Positions 35,932 to 44,577 of a stretch of DNA of 64,000 nucleotides are shown here, piece after piece. The DNA comes from Thauera sp. GDN1. GTDB taxonomy: Bacteria > Pseudomonadota > Gammaproteobacteria > Burkholderiales > Rhodocyclaceae. The notes below the pieces were generated by a model, which saw only the letters and a program-made list of their open reading frames with translations, did no database searches and had not been told where the DNA came from. Both the position numbers and the translations under genes were made by a program. The stretch lies in assembly GCF_029223545.1 (NCBI RefSeq), contig NZ_CP097870.1, positions 2,542,001 through 2,606,000 on the forward strand, given 5' to 3'. Position 1 is the stretch's first letter, and each line of letters begins with the position of its first letter.

Positions 35932-36960
35932 ATGTTCGAGATCTTCGCTTCAACCCCTGAACACCTGAACCTCGCCGAGATGGGCGCCTTCGCCCGCCGC
36001 GTCGAAGCCATGGGCTACGACGGCCTGTTCGTCTCCGACGCGATCCACGATGGCCTGCTGCTCGCCTGCCAGGCGCTGTCGGCCACCTCGCGGCTCAAGG
36101 TCGGCACCTCGGTGCTGATCGTCTTTCCGCGCAGTCCGATGAACGTCGCACTCGCCGCCTGGGACCTGCAGAAGATGTCGGGCGGCCGCTTCGAGCTCGG
36201 CATGGGCACGCAGATCAAGCAGAACATCGAGGATCGCTATTCGGCGCGCTGGCTGCCGCCGGCCGCCGGCATGCGCGAGTACGTCGGCGCGCTGCGCGCC
36301 ATCTTCCACGCCTTCCGCACCGGCGAACGGCTCGAGTACGTCGGCGAGCACTACAAGTTCACCCGCCTGCAGCCCTTCTTCAACCCGGGGCCGATCGATG
36401 CGCCGGACGTGCCGCTGATGCTCGGCGCAGTCGGCCCGAAGATGCTCGAGCTGGTCGGCAAGACCGCGGACGGCATCCACACCCATCCGACCAACACCTC
36501 GGTGCGTTACCTGAAGGAAGTGATCCTGCCGCAGATCGCGGTCGGCACCGCACAGCGCGAACCCGGCCGCGCCAAGCCCTTCATCAGCGCCAGCCAGTTC
36601 GTCGCCACCGGACCGGACGACGCCACCGTCGCCGCCGAGCGCGAACGCTTCCGCGACATGCTCGCCTTCCTGTTCTCCACCCCGGCCTACTGGGCGAGCC
36701 TGGAGCTGTTCGGCTGGCAGCACGTCGGCGAGCAACTGCTCGGGCTCACCCGCGAGGGGCGCTGGAAGGACATGCCGGCCGTATTCACCGACGAGGTGCT
36801 CGACACCTTCCTGGTGTCCGGCCGCTACGACCAGCTGCCCGAACGCCTGGTTTCTCGCTTCGGCGGCCTGGTCGACCGCATCACCCTGACGGTTCCGAGC
36901 GATCCGACGAACGATGCGGCCACCGCGAAAGCGATCAAAGCCATCAGGGCCTACGCCTGA
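35932..36960 (+). CDS. LLM-class, probably F420-dependent oxidoreductase
   Basis: This is a 342-residue TIM-barrel protein of the luciferase-like family. It starts MFEIFASTPEHLNLAEMGAFARRVEAMGYDGLFVSD and has the family's GRFELGMGTQIKQNIEDRY and MLGAVGPKMLELVGKTADGIHTHP. Members of this subgroup in Mycobacterium use F420H2 rather than FMNH2. Here a complete F420 pathway with an NADPH:F420 reductase lies 8 kb upstream on the same strand, which makes F420 use likely. It is the last gene of the sulfotransferase operon, so it may act on the same molecule, for example by reducing an enone or oxidising an alcohol. Confidence 0.87.
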   Translation: MFEIFASTPEHLNLAEMGAFARRVEAMGYDGLFVSDAIHDGLLLACQALSATSRLKVGTSVLIVFPRSPMNVALAAWDLQKMSGGRFELGMGTQIKQNIEDRYSARWLPPAAGMREYVGALRAIFHAFRTGERLEYVGEHYKFTRLQPFFNPGPIDAPDVPLMLGAVGPKMLELVGKTADGIHTHPTNTSVRYLKEVILPQIAVGTAQREPGRAKPFISASQFVATGPDDATVAAERERFRDMLAFLFSTPAYWASLELFGWQHVGEQLLGLTREGRWKDMPAVFTDEVLDTFLVSGRYDQLPERLVSRFGGLVDRITLTVPSDPTNDAATAKAIKAIRAYA

Positions 36961-36988
36961 GAAAACGCGCGCTGAGGGCTCGACGTCG

Positions 36989-37010
36989 GGCAGGGGCCAC
37001 GGACCCTGCC
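36989..37010 (+). terminator. possible hairpin terminator between convergent genes
   Basis: GGCAGGG pairs with CCCTGCC around an 8-base loop, 28 bases after the LLM gene stop and before the convergent MFS gene. There is no T-run, so Rho-independent function is doubtful. Confidence 0.35.
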
Positions 37011-37074
37011 GTCGCCGGATAGAGATCGGCGGACGCCCATCTCCCGGTGCGGCCGGCCGAGCGACCCTGCCCTC

Positions 37075-38490
37075 TCACTCCCGCGGCTTCATCCTCACCG
37101 CCGCCACCAGCGCCAGTCCGAAGAACACCGTGAGTAACGCGAACGCCTGCGCATACGCCGATTCGATGGCGAGTTCACCACCACCCTGCGCGGCAGCACG
37201 CCATTCGACGAACACGGCCACGATGGCCACGCCGATCACACCACCGAGTTGGCGAGTGTAATTGCTGACCATGGAGGCCTGGCCGTAGTGCGTCGGCGGC
37301 ACGCGGCTGAGCGAGGCGACGGTGAGCGCAGGTATGGTAAGGCCGAGCCCAAGGCGGCCAAGCAGGCTGTAGGCGATCACTTCCTCGTAGCTGATCGCAC
37401 CACCGAGCAGGGCGAACGGCAGGAACGACATGCCGAACAACGCGAGACCGATCACCGTGATCCAACGGGGCGGGTAACGGTCGGCAAGGACACCCCCGAG
37501 CGGTATGGCGACTGCGAGAACCAGGCCCGAGGGCAGCAGTGCCAACCCGGCGTAGGTCGCGTCGTAACCGAGCGCGCTCTGCAGGAAAACCGGGATCAGG
37601 TAGGTCGATGCATAGAGCCCGAAACCGTAGGTAACACCCACCACCGCTCCCATCGAGAAGCATCGGTCGACGAACAGGTCGATCGAGACGATGGGTGCAG
37701 CGGCACGGCGCGCGTGCCGCGTGAAGCCGAAGCCGCACAGCACGGCCAAGCCGAGCAAAGCCAGCGTCCACGGGGCGAGCAGGCCGTGCTGGCGCAGGCT
37801 GGCAATGAAGTCGATGGCGAGCAGCGAGGCCGCGCACAGCAGACCGATCCCGAGCCAGTCGAAGGGACGGCGCTCGACCGGAGTGCCACGCGGCAGCAGA
37901 TACAGGCCGAGCAGGCCGGCCAGGATGCAGAACGGCAGGCTCATCATGAAGATCGAAGGCCAGCCGAAACGGTCGAGCAGCACGCCGGCGATCGAGGGTG
38001 CGACCGCGGGTGCGAGCACGATGCCGAAGCCGAGCATGCCGTGGGCCCTACCCTGGCCGCCCGGCGGAAACAATCGCATCACCACCAGCATCGGCAGCGG
38101 CTGCAACAAACCTGCAGCGACCCCCTGCAGGATGCGCATCGCAACGAGGAAGGCGAACCCATCCGCCATCGCTCCGGCGATGCTTGACGTTGCGAGCAGC
38201 AGATTGGCGCTCAGGAAGAGTCGCCGAAAACCCACGCGCTCCAGCAGCCAAGGCGTCGGCAACATCGCCACCGTGAGCGCGGCGAGAAAGCCCGTGACTG
38301 CCCACTGAACCTGATCCTGCTCCAGGCCAAAATCACGCCCCAGCGCCGGTACCGCTACGTTGAAGCTGCTCGTGGCAAGCACCGCCCCGATGGTGGCAAG
38401 CCCGACCACCGCGAGCGCGAGCCACTTGAACGCCGCGCCATGGCGAGCGACAAGGGCGTCGAGCGTTGGCGCCTCAGGCAGGCCACGCAT
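37075..38490 (-). CDS. MFS transporter, DHA2 (14-TM) drug/metabolite exporter type
   Basis: This is a 471-residue permease. FKWLALAVVGLATIGAVLATSSFNVAVPALGRDFGL is the usual first helix of EmrB-like DHA2 carriers. RILQGVAAGLLQPLPMLVV and the GFGIVLAPAVAPSIAGVL motif C of antiporters follow. There are about 14 hydrophobic segments. It may export a substrate analogue or a toxic intermediate. It is on the minus strand, 59 bases downstream of an SDR gene that ends the acyl-CoA dehydrogenase operon, so it may be its last gene. Confidence 0.88.
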   Translation of the reverse strand: MRGLPEAPTLDALVARHGAAFKWLALAVVGLATIGAVLATSSFNVAVPALGRDFGLEQDQVQWAVTGFLAALTVAMLPTPWLLERVGFRRLFLSANLLLATSSIAGAMADGFAFLVAMRILQGVAAGLLQPLPMLVVMRLFPPGGQGRAHGMLGFGIVLAPAVAPSIAGVLLDRFGWPSIFMMSLPFCILAGLLGLYLLPRGTPVERRPFDWLGIGLLCAASLLAIDFIASLRQHGLLAPWTLALLGLAVLCGFGFTRHARRAAAPIVSIDLFVDRCFSMGAVVGVTYGFGLYASTYLIPVFLQSALGYDATYAGLALLPSGLVLAVAIPLGGVLADRYPPRWITVIGLALFGMSFLPFALLGGAISYEEVIAYSLLGRLGLGLTIPALTVASLSRVPPTHYGQASMVSNYTRQLGGVIGVAIVAVFVEWRAAAQGGGELAIESAYAQAFALLTVFFGLALVAAVRMKPRE

Positions 38491-38549
38491 CGGCGGCTCG
38501 GGTGGCGGTGCAGGTCATGGGCATCCGTACAACAGTCGCGGCATGCTGC

Positions 38550-39350
38550 TCAACGCGCAACCGGCTGCCAGGACACGCCGTTGATGTGCGAGCCGCCGTC
38601 GAGGAAGACGGTGTTGCCAGTCATGTAGCTGCCGCCGTCACTGCACATGAAGGCGACGACGCTGCCGATGTCCTGCTCGGGCTCGCCCATGCGGCCCATC
38701 GGATTCTGTCGCAGCAACTGGGCGGCGTTGTCCGGCGAGGCGGCGGCGAAGCGATCGTAGGCCGGCGTGCGCGCGCCCGGGCAGATCGCATTCACGGTGA
38801 TGCCGTGCGCCGCCCACTCGCGCGCGGCGCTGCGGGTGAGGCAGCGCAGCGCTTCCTTGCTGACGTTGTAGTCGGCGGTGTACATGTGCGCATTGACGCC
38901 GTTGAGCGAGCACATGTTGATGACGCGGCCCCAGCGCTGCGCCTTCATGTGCGGGAAGGCGCGCTGCATCGCCGCCAGCGGGGCGTAGAAGCTGCCCTGC
39001 AGCGCGCGCGCGAAGTCGCACGCCACCTTGGTCTCGAGCGGCCCCGGCAGGTTGCCCAGGTAGGCATTGTTGATGAGGACGTGCAGCGTGCCGAAGCGCT
39101 CGACGACGGTGTCGACCAGGCCCTCGACACTCGCGCTGTCGGCGATGTCGCAGCCGATCGCCACCGCGTCACCGCCGCGCGACTGCGCGATGGCCACCGT
39201 CTCGGCCGCGGTCTCGGCGTTGATGTCGGCCACCACCACGCGAGCGCCCTGCTCCGCCAGCTGCAGGGCCACGCCACGGCCGATGCCCTGGCCCGCGCCG
39301 GTGACGATGGCGACCTTGCCGCACAGAAGGCCGCTGCCGGTAGCCGCCAT
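38550..39350 (-). CDS. SDR-family oxidoreductase
   Basis: This is a 266-residue enzyme. VTGAGQGIGRGVALQL cofactor motif, DINAE (an acidic residue after strand 2, favouring NAD), LINNAYLG, and active-site Ser in NMCSLNG with YNVSK. The C-terminal GGSHINGV fits hydroxysteroid or 3-hydroxyacyl-CoA dehydrogenases. The start is three bases after the preceding acyl-CoA dehydrogenase stop, so it belongs to the igr-like operon and probably oxidises a hydroxy intermediate of the CoA-bound side chain or ring. Confidence 0.88.
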   Translation of the reverse strand: MAATGSGLLCGKVAIVTGAGQGIGRGVALQLAEQGARVVVADINAETAAETVAIAQSRGGDAVAIGCDIADSASVEGLVDTVVERFGTLHVLINNAYLGNLPGPLETKVACDFARALQGSFYAPLAAMQRAFPHMKAQRWGRVINMCSLNGVNAHMYTADYNVSKEALRCLTRSAAREWAAHGITVNAICPGARTPAYDRFAAASPDNAAQLLRQNPMGRMGEPEQDIGSVVAFMCSDGGSYMTGNTVFLDGGSHINGVSWQPVAR

Positions 39351-39353
39351 CGC

Positions 39354-40520
39354 TCAGGCCTCGACCCGGCTCAGGTCGCCGTAGCGCTGCACGTGGAAAT
39401 CGCCGTCGCCGAGGCTGGCCTGGGCGACGCGGATGCGCTTGAGGTAGAGGCCGACGTCGAGCTCGTCGGTGACGCCCATGCCGCCATGCATCTGCACCGC
39501 CTCGCGGCTGATGCGGTGGGCGGCGTCGCCGGCCTTCCACTTGGCGAGGCTGGCCATGCGCGCGCGCGTCGCGGCGTCGAGCGCCGGATCGTCCATCGCC
39601 GCCAGGCCGGCCATCACCGTGCTGCGCGCGAGCTGCAGGTGCGCATAGCACCAGGCGGCGCGGTGCTGCAGCGCCTGGAAGCTGCCGATCGGCACGTCGA
39701 ACTGCACGCGCGTCTTCAGGTACTCGACGGTGGTGTCGAACAGGCTCTGCGTGGCACCCAGCATCTCAGCCGCCAGGCACACGCGGCCACGGTCGAGCGC
39801 GGCATCGAGCGCGGCGAAGCCTGCGCCGTCCGCACCCAGCAGCGCCGCGGCGCCGACGCGCACGTCTTTCAGGACCAGGTTGGCGTGGTTGCGCGAATCG
39901 AGCGTTTTCATTGCCGACACCTGCAGGCCCGGCGTCTCGGCGGGCACCAGGAACAAGCCGATGCCGTCGCGATCACCGGCCGGGCCGGACGTGCGCGCGG
40001 CGACGATGAAGGCGTCTGCGCCGACACCATCGGCCACGAAGGCCTTGGCACCCGTCAGCACATAAGCTTCGCCATCACGCGTGGCGCGCAGTGCCACCGC
40101 GGCCGGGTCGTGGCGCGGCGTTTCATCCACCGCGAGCGCGATGCGCTTGTCGCCGCCGATCAGCGCCGCCATCCACTCCGCCTGCTGCGCTGCGGAACCG
40201 GCGAGCTCGATCACCGAGCCGCCGAGCACGATGCTCGACAGCAGCGGCGAGGCCGACAGGTTGCGGCCGATCTGCTCGAACACCGCGCCCAGGCCCTTGC
40301 AGCCGAACGCCAGGCCGCCGAGTTCCTCGGGAAAGGGAATCGCGCTCCAGCCCATGTCGATCATCTCGCGCCACAGCGCGGCGTCGAAGCCGTCGGCGGT
40401 GCCCCCTGACGCACCCTCGTCGCGCAGCTTGCGCTGTGCGGTCACCGGACTCTTCGCCATCAGGAACTCGGCGGCGGTGTCGGCCAGCAGTTGCTGCTCT
40501 TCGGAATAAACCAGACTCAT
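39354..40520 (-). CDS. acyl-CoA dehydrogenase, beta-type (FadE28-like) subunit
   Basis: This is a 388-residue flavoprotein-family subunit. The N-terminal part is divergent (MSLVYSEEQQLLADTAAEFL). The C-terminal region has QMHGGMGVTDELDVGLYLKR and lacks the GG(T/S)xE motif seen in its neighbour. In steroid side-chain degradation, acyl-CoA dehydrogenases such as FadE28/FadE29 form alpha2beta2 tetramers from adjacent genes, and one subunit lacks full active-site and FAD residues. This one fits that subunit and probably pairs with the gene at 40534-41748, from which it is 13 bases away. Confidence 0.87.
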   Translation of the reverse strand: MSLVYSEEQQLLADTAAEFLMAKSPVTAQRKLRDEGASGGTADGFDAALWREMIDMGWSAIPFPEELGGLAFGCKGLGAVFEQIGRNLSASPLLSSIVLGGSVIELAGSAAQQAEWMAALIGGDKRIALAVDETPRHDPAAVALRATRDGEAYVLTGAKAFVADGVGADAFIVAARTSGPAGDRDGIGLFLVPAETPGLQVSAMKTLDSRNHANLVLKDVRVGAAALLGADGAGFAALDAALDRGRVCLAAEMLGATQSLFDTTVEYLKTRVQFDVPIGSFQALQHRAAWCYAHLQLARSTVMAGLAAMDDPALDAATRARMASLAKWKAGDAAHRISREAVQMHGGMGVTDELDVGLYLKRIRVAQASLGDGDFHVQRYGDLSRVEA

Positions 40521-40533
40521 GACGCGCTGCTCC

Positions 40534-41748
40534 TCACTTGCCCTGCTTGCCGGTGTTGCCCTCGGGCAGCTCCAGCACCCGCTTGGCGATCACGTTCAAC
40601 TGCACCTCGGACGAGCCGCCGGCGATGGTCTGCGCGAAGCTGCCCAGCCAGGCTTTGGTCAATGCCAGCTCCTGCGGCTCGAAGGCCTCGCCTTCCCAGC
40701 CCAGCGCGCGGTGGCCGAGCACGTCGACCAGCACCTCGAACTTGTCCTTCTCCTGCTCGGAATGCACCAGCTTCATGATCGACATCAGGCCGGAGACGTT
40801 CTTGCGTGCGCGGGCCTCCTCGCCCATGCGCTGGGCGGTGAGGCTGTAGGCCATCTCGTCCATCGCCATCGCGTAGGCGCGCTGGCGCAGCGCGACGTCG
40901 GCCGGCGAGGACGCATCCTGCGCCGGCAGGTACTTGCCGGCGATCGACAGCAGGTCGAAGTGGGTCGGCAGGCTGAACTCGCCGAACTTCGACATCGCCC
41001 GGCGCTCGTGCTGCAGCAGCGCCTTGGCCAGGGTCCAGCCGCCGTCGAGCGGGCCGATGAGCTGGCGCTTGGGCACCTTCACGTTGTCGAAGAAGACCTG
41101 GCAGAAGGACGACTTGCCGCTGATGAGGTCGATCGGCCGCGCCTCGATGCCCGGCGACGCCATGTCGACCACCAGCAGGCTGATGCCCTGCTGCTTGGGC
41201 ACGTCGGGGTTGGTGCGCACCAGCATGTACATCCAGTCCGACTTGTCGCCGTAGGAGGTCCAGATCTTGGTGCCATTGACCACGAAGTGATCCCCGGCAT
41301 CGACGGCGCTGGTCTTGAGGCTGGCGAGGTCGGAGCCGGCGTTGGGTTCGGAGAAGCCCTGGCACCAGCGGATCTCGCCGCGCGCCATCGGCGGCAGCAG
41401 CTCGCGCTTCTGCTCTTCGGTGCCGAACTCCAGCACCACCGGGCCCAGCATCCAGATGCCGAGGTTGATCTGCGGCGGGCGGCAGCGCAGGCGGCGCATT
41501 TCGGACTCGAGCACCGCGTTCTGCTCCGGGCTCAGCCCGCCGCCGCCATACGCGGCCGGCCAGTCTGGGCAGAACCAGCCCTTGTCGCGCATGCGCTCGA
41601 ACCACAGGCGCTGGTCCGCATTCTTGAACTCGACTGTGCGCCCGCCCCACACCAGCTCGCCGTCGGGCATCGCGGTGCGCATCGAGGGGGGGCAGTTGGC
41701 CTCGAGCCAGGCCCGGGTCTCGCGGCGGAAATCTTCGAGGGTGCTCAT
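40534..41748 (-). CDS. acyl-CoA dehydrogenase, alpha-type (FadE29-like) subunit
   Basis: This is a 404-residue enzyme. WCQGFSEPNAGSDLASLKTSA is the FAD/substrate signature and VVNGTKIWTSYGDKSDW the middle beta-domain. C-terminal GGSSEVQLNVIAKRVLELP carries the conserved glycines and Glu. The start at 41748 (MSTLEDFRRETRAW) has AGGAAGAAG upstream. A longer open frame upstream is the antisense-like shadow of the next gene. It probably forms a heterotetramer with the downstream beta-type subunit and desaturates a steroid-CoA or branched acyl-CoA. Confidence 0.9.
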   Translation of the reverse strand: MSTLEDFRRETRAWLEANCPPSMRTAMPDGELVWGGRTVEFKNADQRLWFERMRDKGWFCPDWPAAYGGGGLSPEQNAVLESEMRRLRCRPPQINLGIWMLGPVVLEFGTEEQKRELLPPMARGEIRWCQGFSEPNAGSDLASLKTSAVDAGDHFVVNGTKIWTSYGDKSDWMYMLVRTNPDVPKQQGISLLVVDMASPGIEARPIDLISGKSSFCQVFFDNVKVPKRQLIGPLDGGWTLAKALLQHERRAMSKFGEFSLPTHFDLLSIAGKYLPAQDASSPADVALRQRAYAMAMDEMAYSLTAQRMGEEARARKNVSGLMSIMKLVHSEQEKDKFEVLVDVLGHRALGWEGEAFEPQELALTKAWLGSFAQTIAGGSSEVQLNVIAKRVLELPEGNTGKQGK

Positions 41749-41768
41749 GTCTTCTTCCTGTGCGGGGT

Positions 41769-42935
41769 TCAGCGCGAACGCGGCATGCCGAGGCCGAACT
41801 GTGCCACCAGTTCGCGCTGGATCTCGTTGGTGCCGCCGCCGAAGGTCAGCGTGACCGAGGCGCGCACCTCGTACTCCAGTTCGCCGAGCAGCGCCGCGGC
41901 GGCCGAGCCCTCGCGCACCAGGCCGCTGGCGCCGACGATCTCGGACAGCTTGCGCAGGATATCGACCACCGACTCCGAGCCGTACACCTTGGTCGCCGAA
42001 GCCAGCGCCACGTCCATGTGGCCGCGCTCGAGGTCGGCGGCGATGCGGAAGTTGATCAGCCGCATGGCTTCGATCTTCGCGTAGCACTCGGCGAGCAGGC
42101 TGCGCACCCAGGCCGCATCGACCGCGCGGCGGCCGTTCTCGTCCCTGGCCTTGGCCCACAGCAGCACGCGACGGAACAGAGCGACGACCTTGTCCGACCA
42201 CGAACCCAGGCCGAGGCGTTCGTGGTTGAGCTGGGCGGTGATCAGCTTCCAGCCGCCGTTGAGCTCGCCCACCAGCATGTCCCTGGGCACCTTGACGTTG
42301 TCGTAGTAGGTGGCGGCGGTCGGGTTGCTGCAGGTCGGGATGACGGTGTGCGAGAAGCCTTCGGCCGTGGTGTCCAGGATCAGGATGGACACGCCCTTGT
42401 GGCGCGGCAGGTTGGGGTCGGTGCGCGCGGCGAGCCAGACGTAGTCGGCAGCCTCGGCGCCCGAGGTCCACAGCTTGTTGCCATTGACCACGAAGTGGTC
42501 GCCTTCCAGCCGCGCACTGGTCTTGAGCGTGGCGAGGTCGGAGCCCGCCTCCGGCTCGGAATAGCCGATGGCGAACATGATCTCGCCGGCGGCGATGCCG
42601 GGCAGGAACTTCTTCTTCTGCAGCTCGGTGCCCGCCTCCATCAGCGCCGGACCGACCGTGCTGATGGTGACGAAGGGCAGCGGCGCACCGGCGATGTTGG
42701 CCTCCTCGAAGAAGATCAGCTGTTCGGTGGCCGCATAGCCCTGGCCACCGTGCTCCTTGGGCCAGCCCACCGCCAGCCAGCCGTCCGCGCCCATCTTGCG
42801 GATGGTGTTGCGGTACAGCTCGCCGCCTTCCTTGCCACGCAGCTCGCTGCGCAGCTCGGGGGTCATCAGGGTCTGGAAGTAGTCGCGCACCTTCAGGCGC
42901 AGCACGTGTTGTTCCGGGGTCAGATCGACGAACAT
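41769..42935 (-). CDS. acyl-CoA dehydrogenase, alpha-type subunit
   Basis: This is a 388-residue enzyme. AIGYSEPEAGSDLATLKTSA, VVNGNKLWTSGAEAADYVW and C-terminal TLTFGGGTNEIQRELVAQFGLG are full acyl-CoA dehydrogenase signatures with FAD-binding glycines. It lies between the Ltp2-like gene and another alpha-type dehydrogenase. The beta-type subunit encoded at 44549-45682, upstream in the same operon, is a possible partner. It would desaturate a CoA-bound side chain. Confidence 0.9.
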   Translation of the reverse strand: MFVDLTPEQHVLRLKVRDYFQTLMTPELRSELRGKEGGELYRNTIRKMGADGWLAVGWPKEHGGQGYAATEQLIFFEEANIAGAPLPFVTISTVGPALMEAGTELQKKKFLPGIAAGEIMFAIGYSEPEAGSDLATLKTSARLEGDHFVVNGNKLWTSGAEAADYVWLAARTDPNLPRHKGVSILILDTTAEGFSHTVIPTCSNPTAATYYDNVKVPRDMLVGELNGGWKLITAQLNHERLGLGSWSDKVVALFRRVLLWAKARDENGRRAVDAAWVRSLLAECYAKIEAMRLINFRIAADLERGHMDVALASATKVYGSESVVDILRKLSEIVGASGLVREGSAAAALLGELEYEVRASVTLTFGGGTNEIQRELVAQFGLGMPRSR

Positions 42936-42959
42936 CGTCCGCTCTCCTCAATCATTCTG

Positions 42960-44138
42960 TCAGGCGACGCCGAGGATGAGGCCGCTGGTGGGCACGCCGG
43001 TACCGGCGGTGACCAGCACGTTCTCGACATCGGCGACCTGGTTGGCCGCGCTGCCGCGCACCTGGCGCACCGCCTCGGCCACGCCGTTCATGCCGTGGAT
43101 GTAGGCCTCGCCCAGCTGGCCGCCGTGGGTGTTGATCGGCAGCTTGCCGCCGCGGGCATGCTCGCCGGCACGGATGAAGTCCTTCGCCTCGCCGCGCTTG
43201 CAGAAGCCGAACTCTTCCAGCTGCGGCAGCACGAAGGGGGTGAAGTGGTCGTAGATCACCGCGGTCTGGAAGGCGTCGGGGCCGAGGCCGGACTGGGCGT
43301 AGAGCTCCTTTGCCACCACGCCCATCTCCGGCAGGCCGGTGATGTCGTCGCGGTAGTAGGAGGTCATGCTCTGCTGGCCTTCGGTGATGCCCTGCGAACC
43401 GGCCTTGATGATCACCGGCTTCTGCTTGAGGTCGCGGGCGCGCTCGGCCGAGGTGATGACCATCGCCACCGCGCCGTCGGACTCCTGGCAGCAGTCGAGC
43501 AGGCGCAGCGGTTCGGCGATCCACTTCGAGGCCTGGTGCTCTTCGAGCGTGATCGGCTTGCCGTAGAAGAAGGCGGCCGGGTTGGTGGCGGCGAAGTCAC
43601 GCACGGCGACCGACACGCGGCCGAAGTCCTCGCTGGTCGCGCCGTATTCGTGCATGTAACGCTGGGCGAACATGCCCACCCAGGCGGCCGGGGTGTGGAA
43701 GCCGTAAGGCATGTACCAGCCGTAGTTCACGTTCTCGAAGATCGGCGTCGAGCCGAAGCCGTAGGTGCCGGTGCCGAAGCGGTACCAGGAGCGCTCGTTC
43801 ATCGCGCGGAACACCACCACCACCTTCGCCAGGCCGGTCGCCACCGCCATCGCGGCGTGCACCACCGGCGCGCAGGCGGCGCCGCCGCCATGCGGGATCT
43901 GGGAGAAGAACTTGACGTTCTTGCAGCCGAGCAGGCGCGCGATCTCGTAGTCGGGCACCTTGTCCATGGTATAGGACGAGAAGCCCTCGACCTCGGAGGG
44001 GTCGATGCCGGCGTCGGCGAGCGCGGCCAGCGTCGATTCCATCGCCAGGCGCAGCTCGGTGCGGCCGGAGTTCTTGGAGAATTCGGTCGCGCCCAGGCCA
44101 ACGATGGCGGCGCGGCCGGAAAGGGACATATCCGTCAT
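42960..44138 (-). CDS. thiolase-fold lipid-transfer protein, Ltp2-like steroid side-chain aldolase
   Basis: This is a 392-residue protein of the SCP2-thiolase family. LSGRAAIVGLGATEFSKNSGRTELRLAMESTLAALADAGI, GGGAACAPVVHAAMAVATGLAKVVVVFRAMNERS and the C-terminal INTHGGQLGEAYIHGMN match actinobacterial Ltp2 closely. Ltp2 works with the DUF35 part of ChsH2 as a retro-aldolase that removes a three-carbon propionyl-CoA unit from the C17 side chain of 17-hydroxy steroid-CoA. The MaoC-DUF35 partner (45693-46652) is in the same operon, which supports this role over a normal thiolase. Confidence 0.88.
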   Translation of the reverse strand: MTDMSLSGRAAIVGLGATEFSKNSGRTELRLAMESTLAALADAGIDPSEVEGFSSYTMDKVPDYEIARLLGCKNVKFFSQIPHGGGAACAPVVHAAMAVATGLAKVVVVFRAMNERSWYRFGTGTYGFGSTPIFENVNYGWYMPYGFHTPAAWVGMFAQRYMHEYGATSEDFGRVSVAVRDFAATNPAAFFYGKPITLEEHQASKWIAEPLRLLDCCQESDGAVAMVITSAERARDLKQKPVIIKAGSQGITEGQQSMTSYYRDDITGLPEMGVVAKELYAQSGLGPDAFQTAVIYDHFTPFVLPQLEEFGFCKRGEAKDFIRAGEHARGGKLPINTHGGQLGEAYIHGMNGVAEAVRQVRGSAANQVADVENVLVTAGTGVPTSGLILGVA

Positions 44139-44157
44139 GAGTTCGGTTCTCCGCGTG

Positions 44158-44577
44158 TCAGGGCATCACCAGCGTGGCCGAACCGGTCACGTGGCTGCCC
44201 ATCGAGTTCTTGCCCTTGAGCGCGACTTCCACCTCGCGGGTGGCCGCGTCGGCGCGGACGACCTCGCCGCTGAAGGTCATGGTGTCGCCCGGGTAGTTGG
44301 GGGCGCCGAGCTTGATCTTGAGAGCCTTGAAGCGCGCCGCCGGACCGGCCCAGCCCTCGATGAAGCGCTGGGTGAGGCCGCTGGTGGTGAGGATGTTCAT
44401 GAACACGTGCGGCGAGCCGAGCTGCTGCGCGGCTTCCATGTCGTGGTGGCCCGGGAAGTAGTCGCGGGTGGCGATCGCGGTCGAGGCGATCAGCGTCGTG
44501 GTGATCGGGATCGCCAGCTCCGGCAGCGCCTCGCCGGGGCGCACGTCGTCAAAGCGCTTGCTGTTCTTCGAGGTCAT
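44158..44577 (-). CDS. MaoC-like hydratase subunit, ChsH1-like
   Basis: This is a 139-residue single hot-dog-fold protein (MTSKNSKRFDDVRPGEALPEL, TTSGLTQRFIEGWAGP, GDTMTFSGEV). It lacks a clear DxxxxxH hydratase dyad in the full form but has HDMEAAQQLGSPHVF. In the igr operon ChsH1 of this size pairs with the MaoC half of ChsH2 to hydrate the 17(20)-enoyl-CoA of the steroid side chain. It lies next to the Ltp2-like gene, and its start overlaps the acyl-CoA dehydrogenase stop by 29 bases. Confidence 0.85.
   Translation of the reverse strand: MTSKNSKRFDDVRPGEALPELAIPITTTLIASTAIATRDYFPGHHDMEAAQQLGSPHVFMNILTTSGLTQRFIEGWAGPAARFKALKIKLGAPNYPGDTMTFSGEVVRADAATREVEVALKGKNSMGSHVTGSATLVMP

Noticed and set aside
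42925..42945. A GCGGACGATG string on the minus strand at an acyl-CoA dehydrogenase start, resembling the operator right arm.
   Set aside because: It has no left arm and is explained by the ribosome binding site and start codon within an operon.
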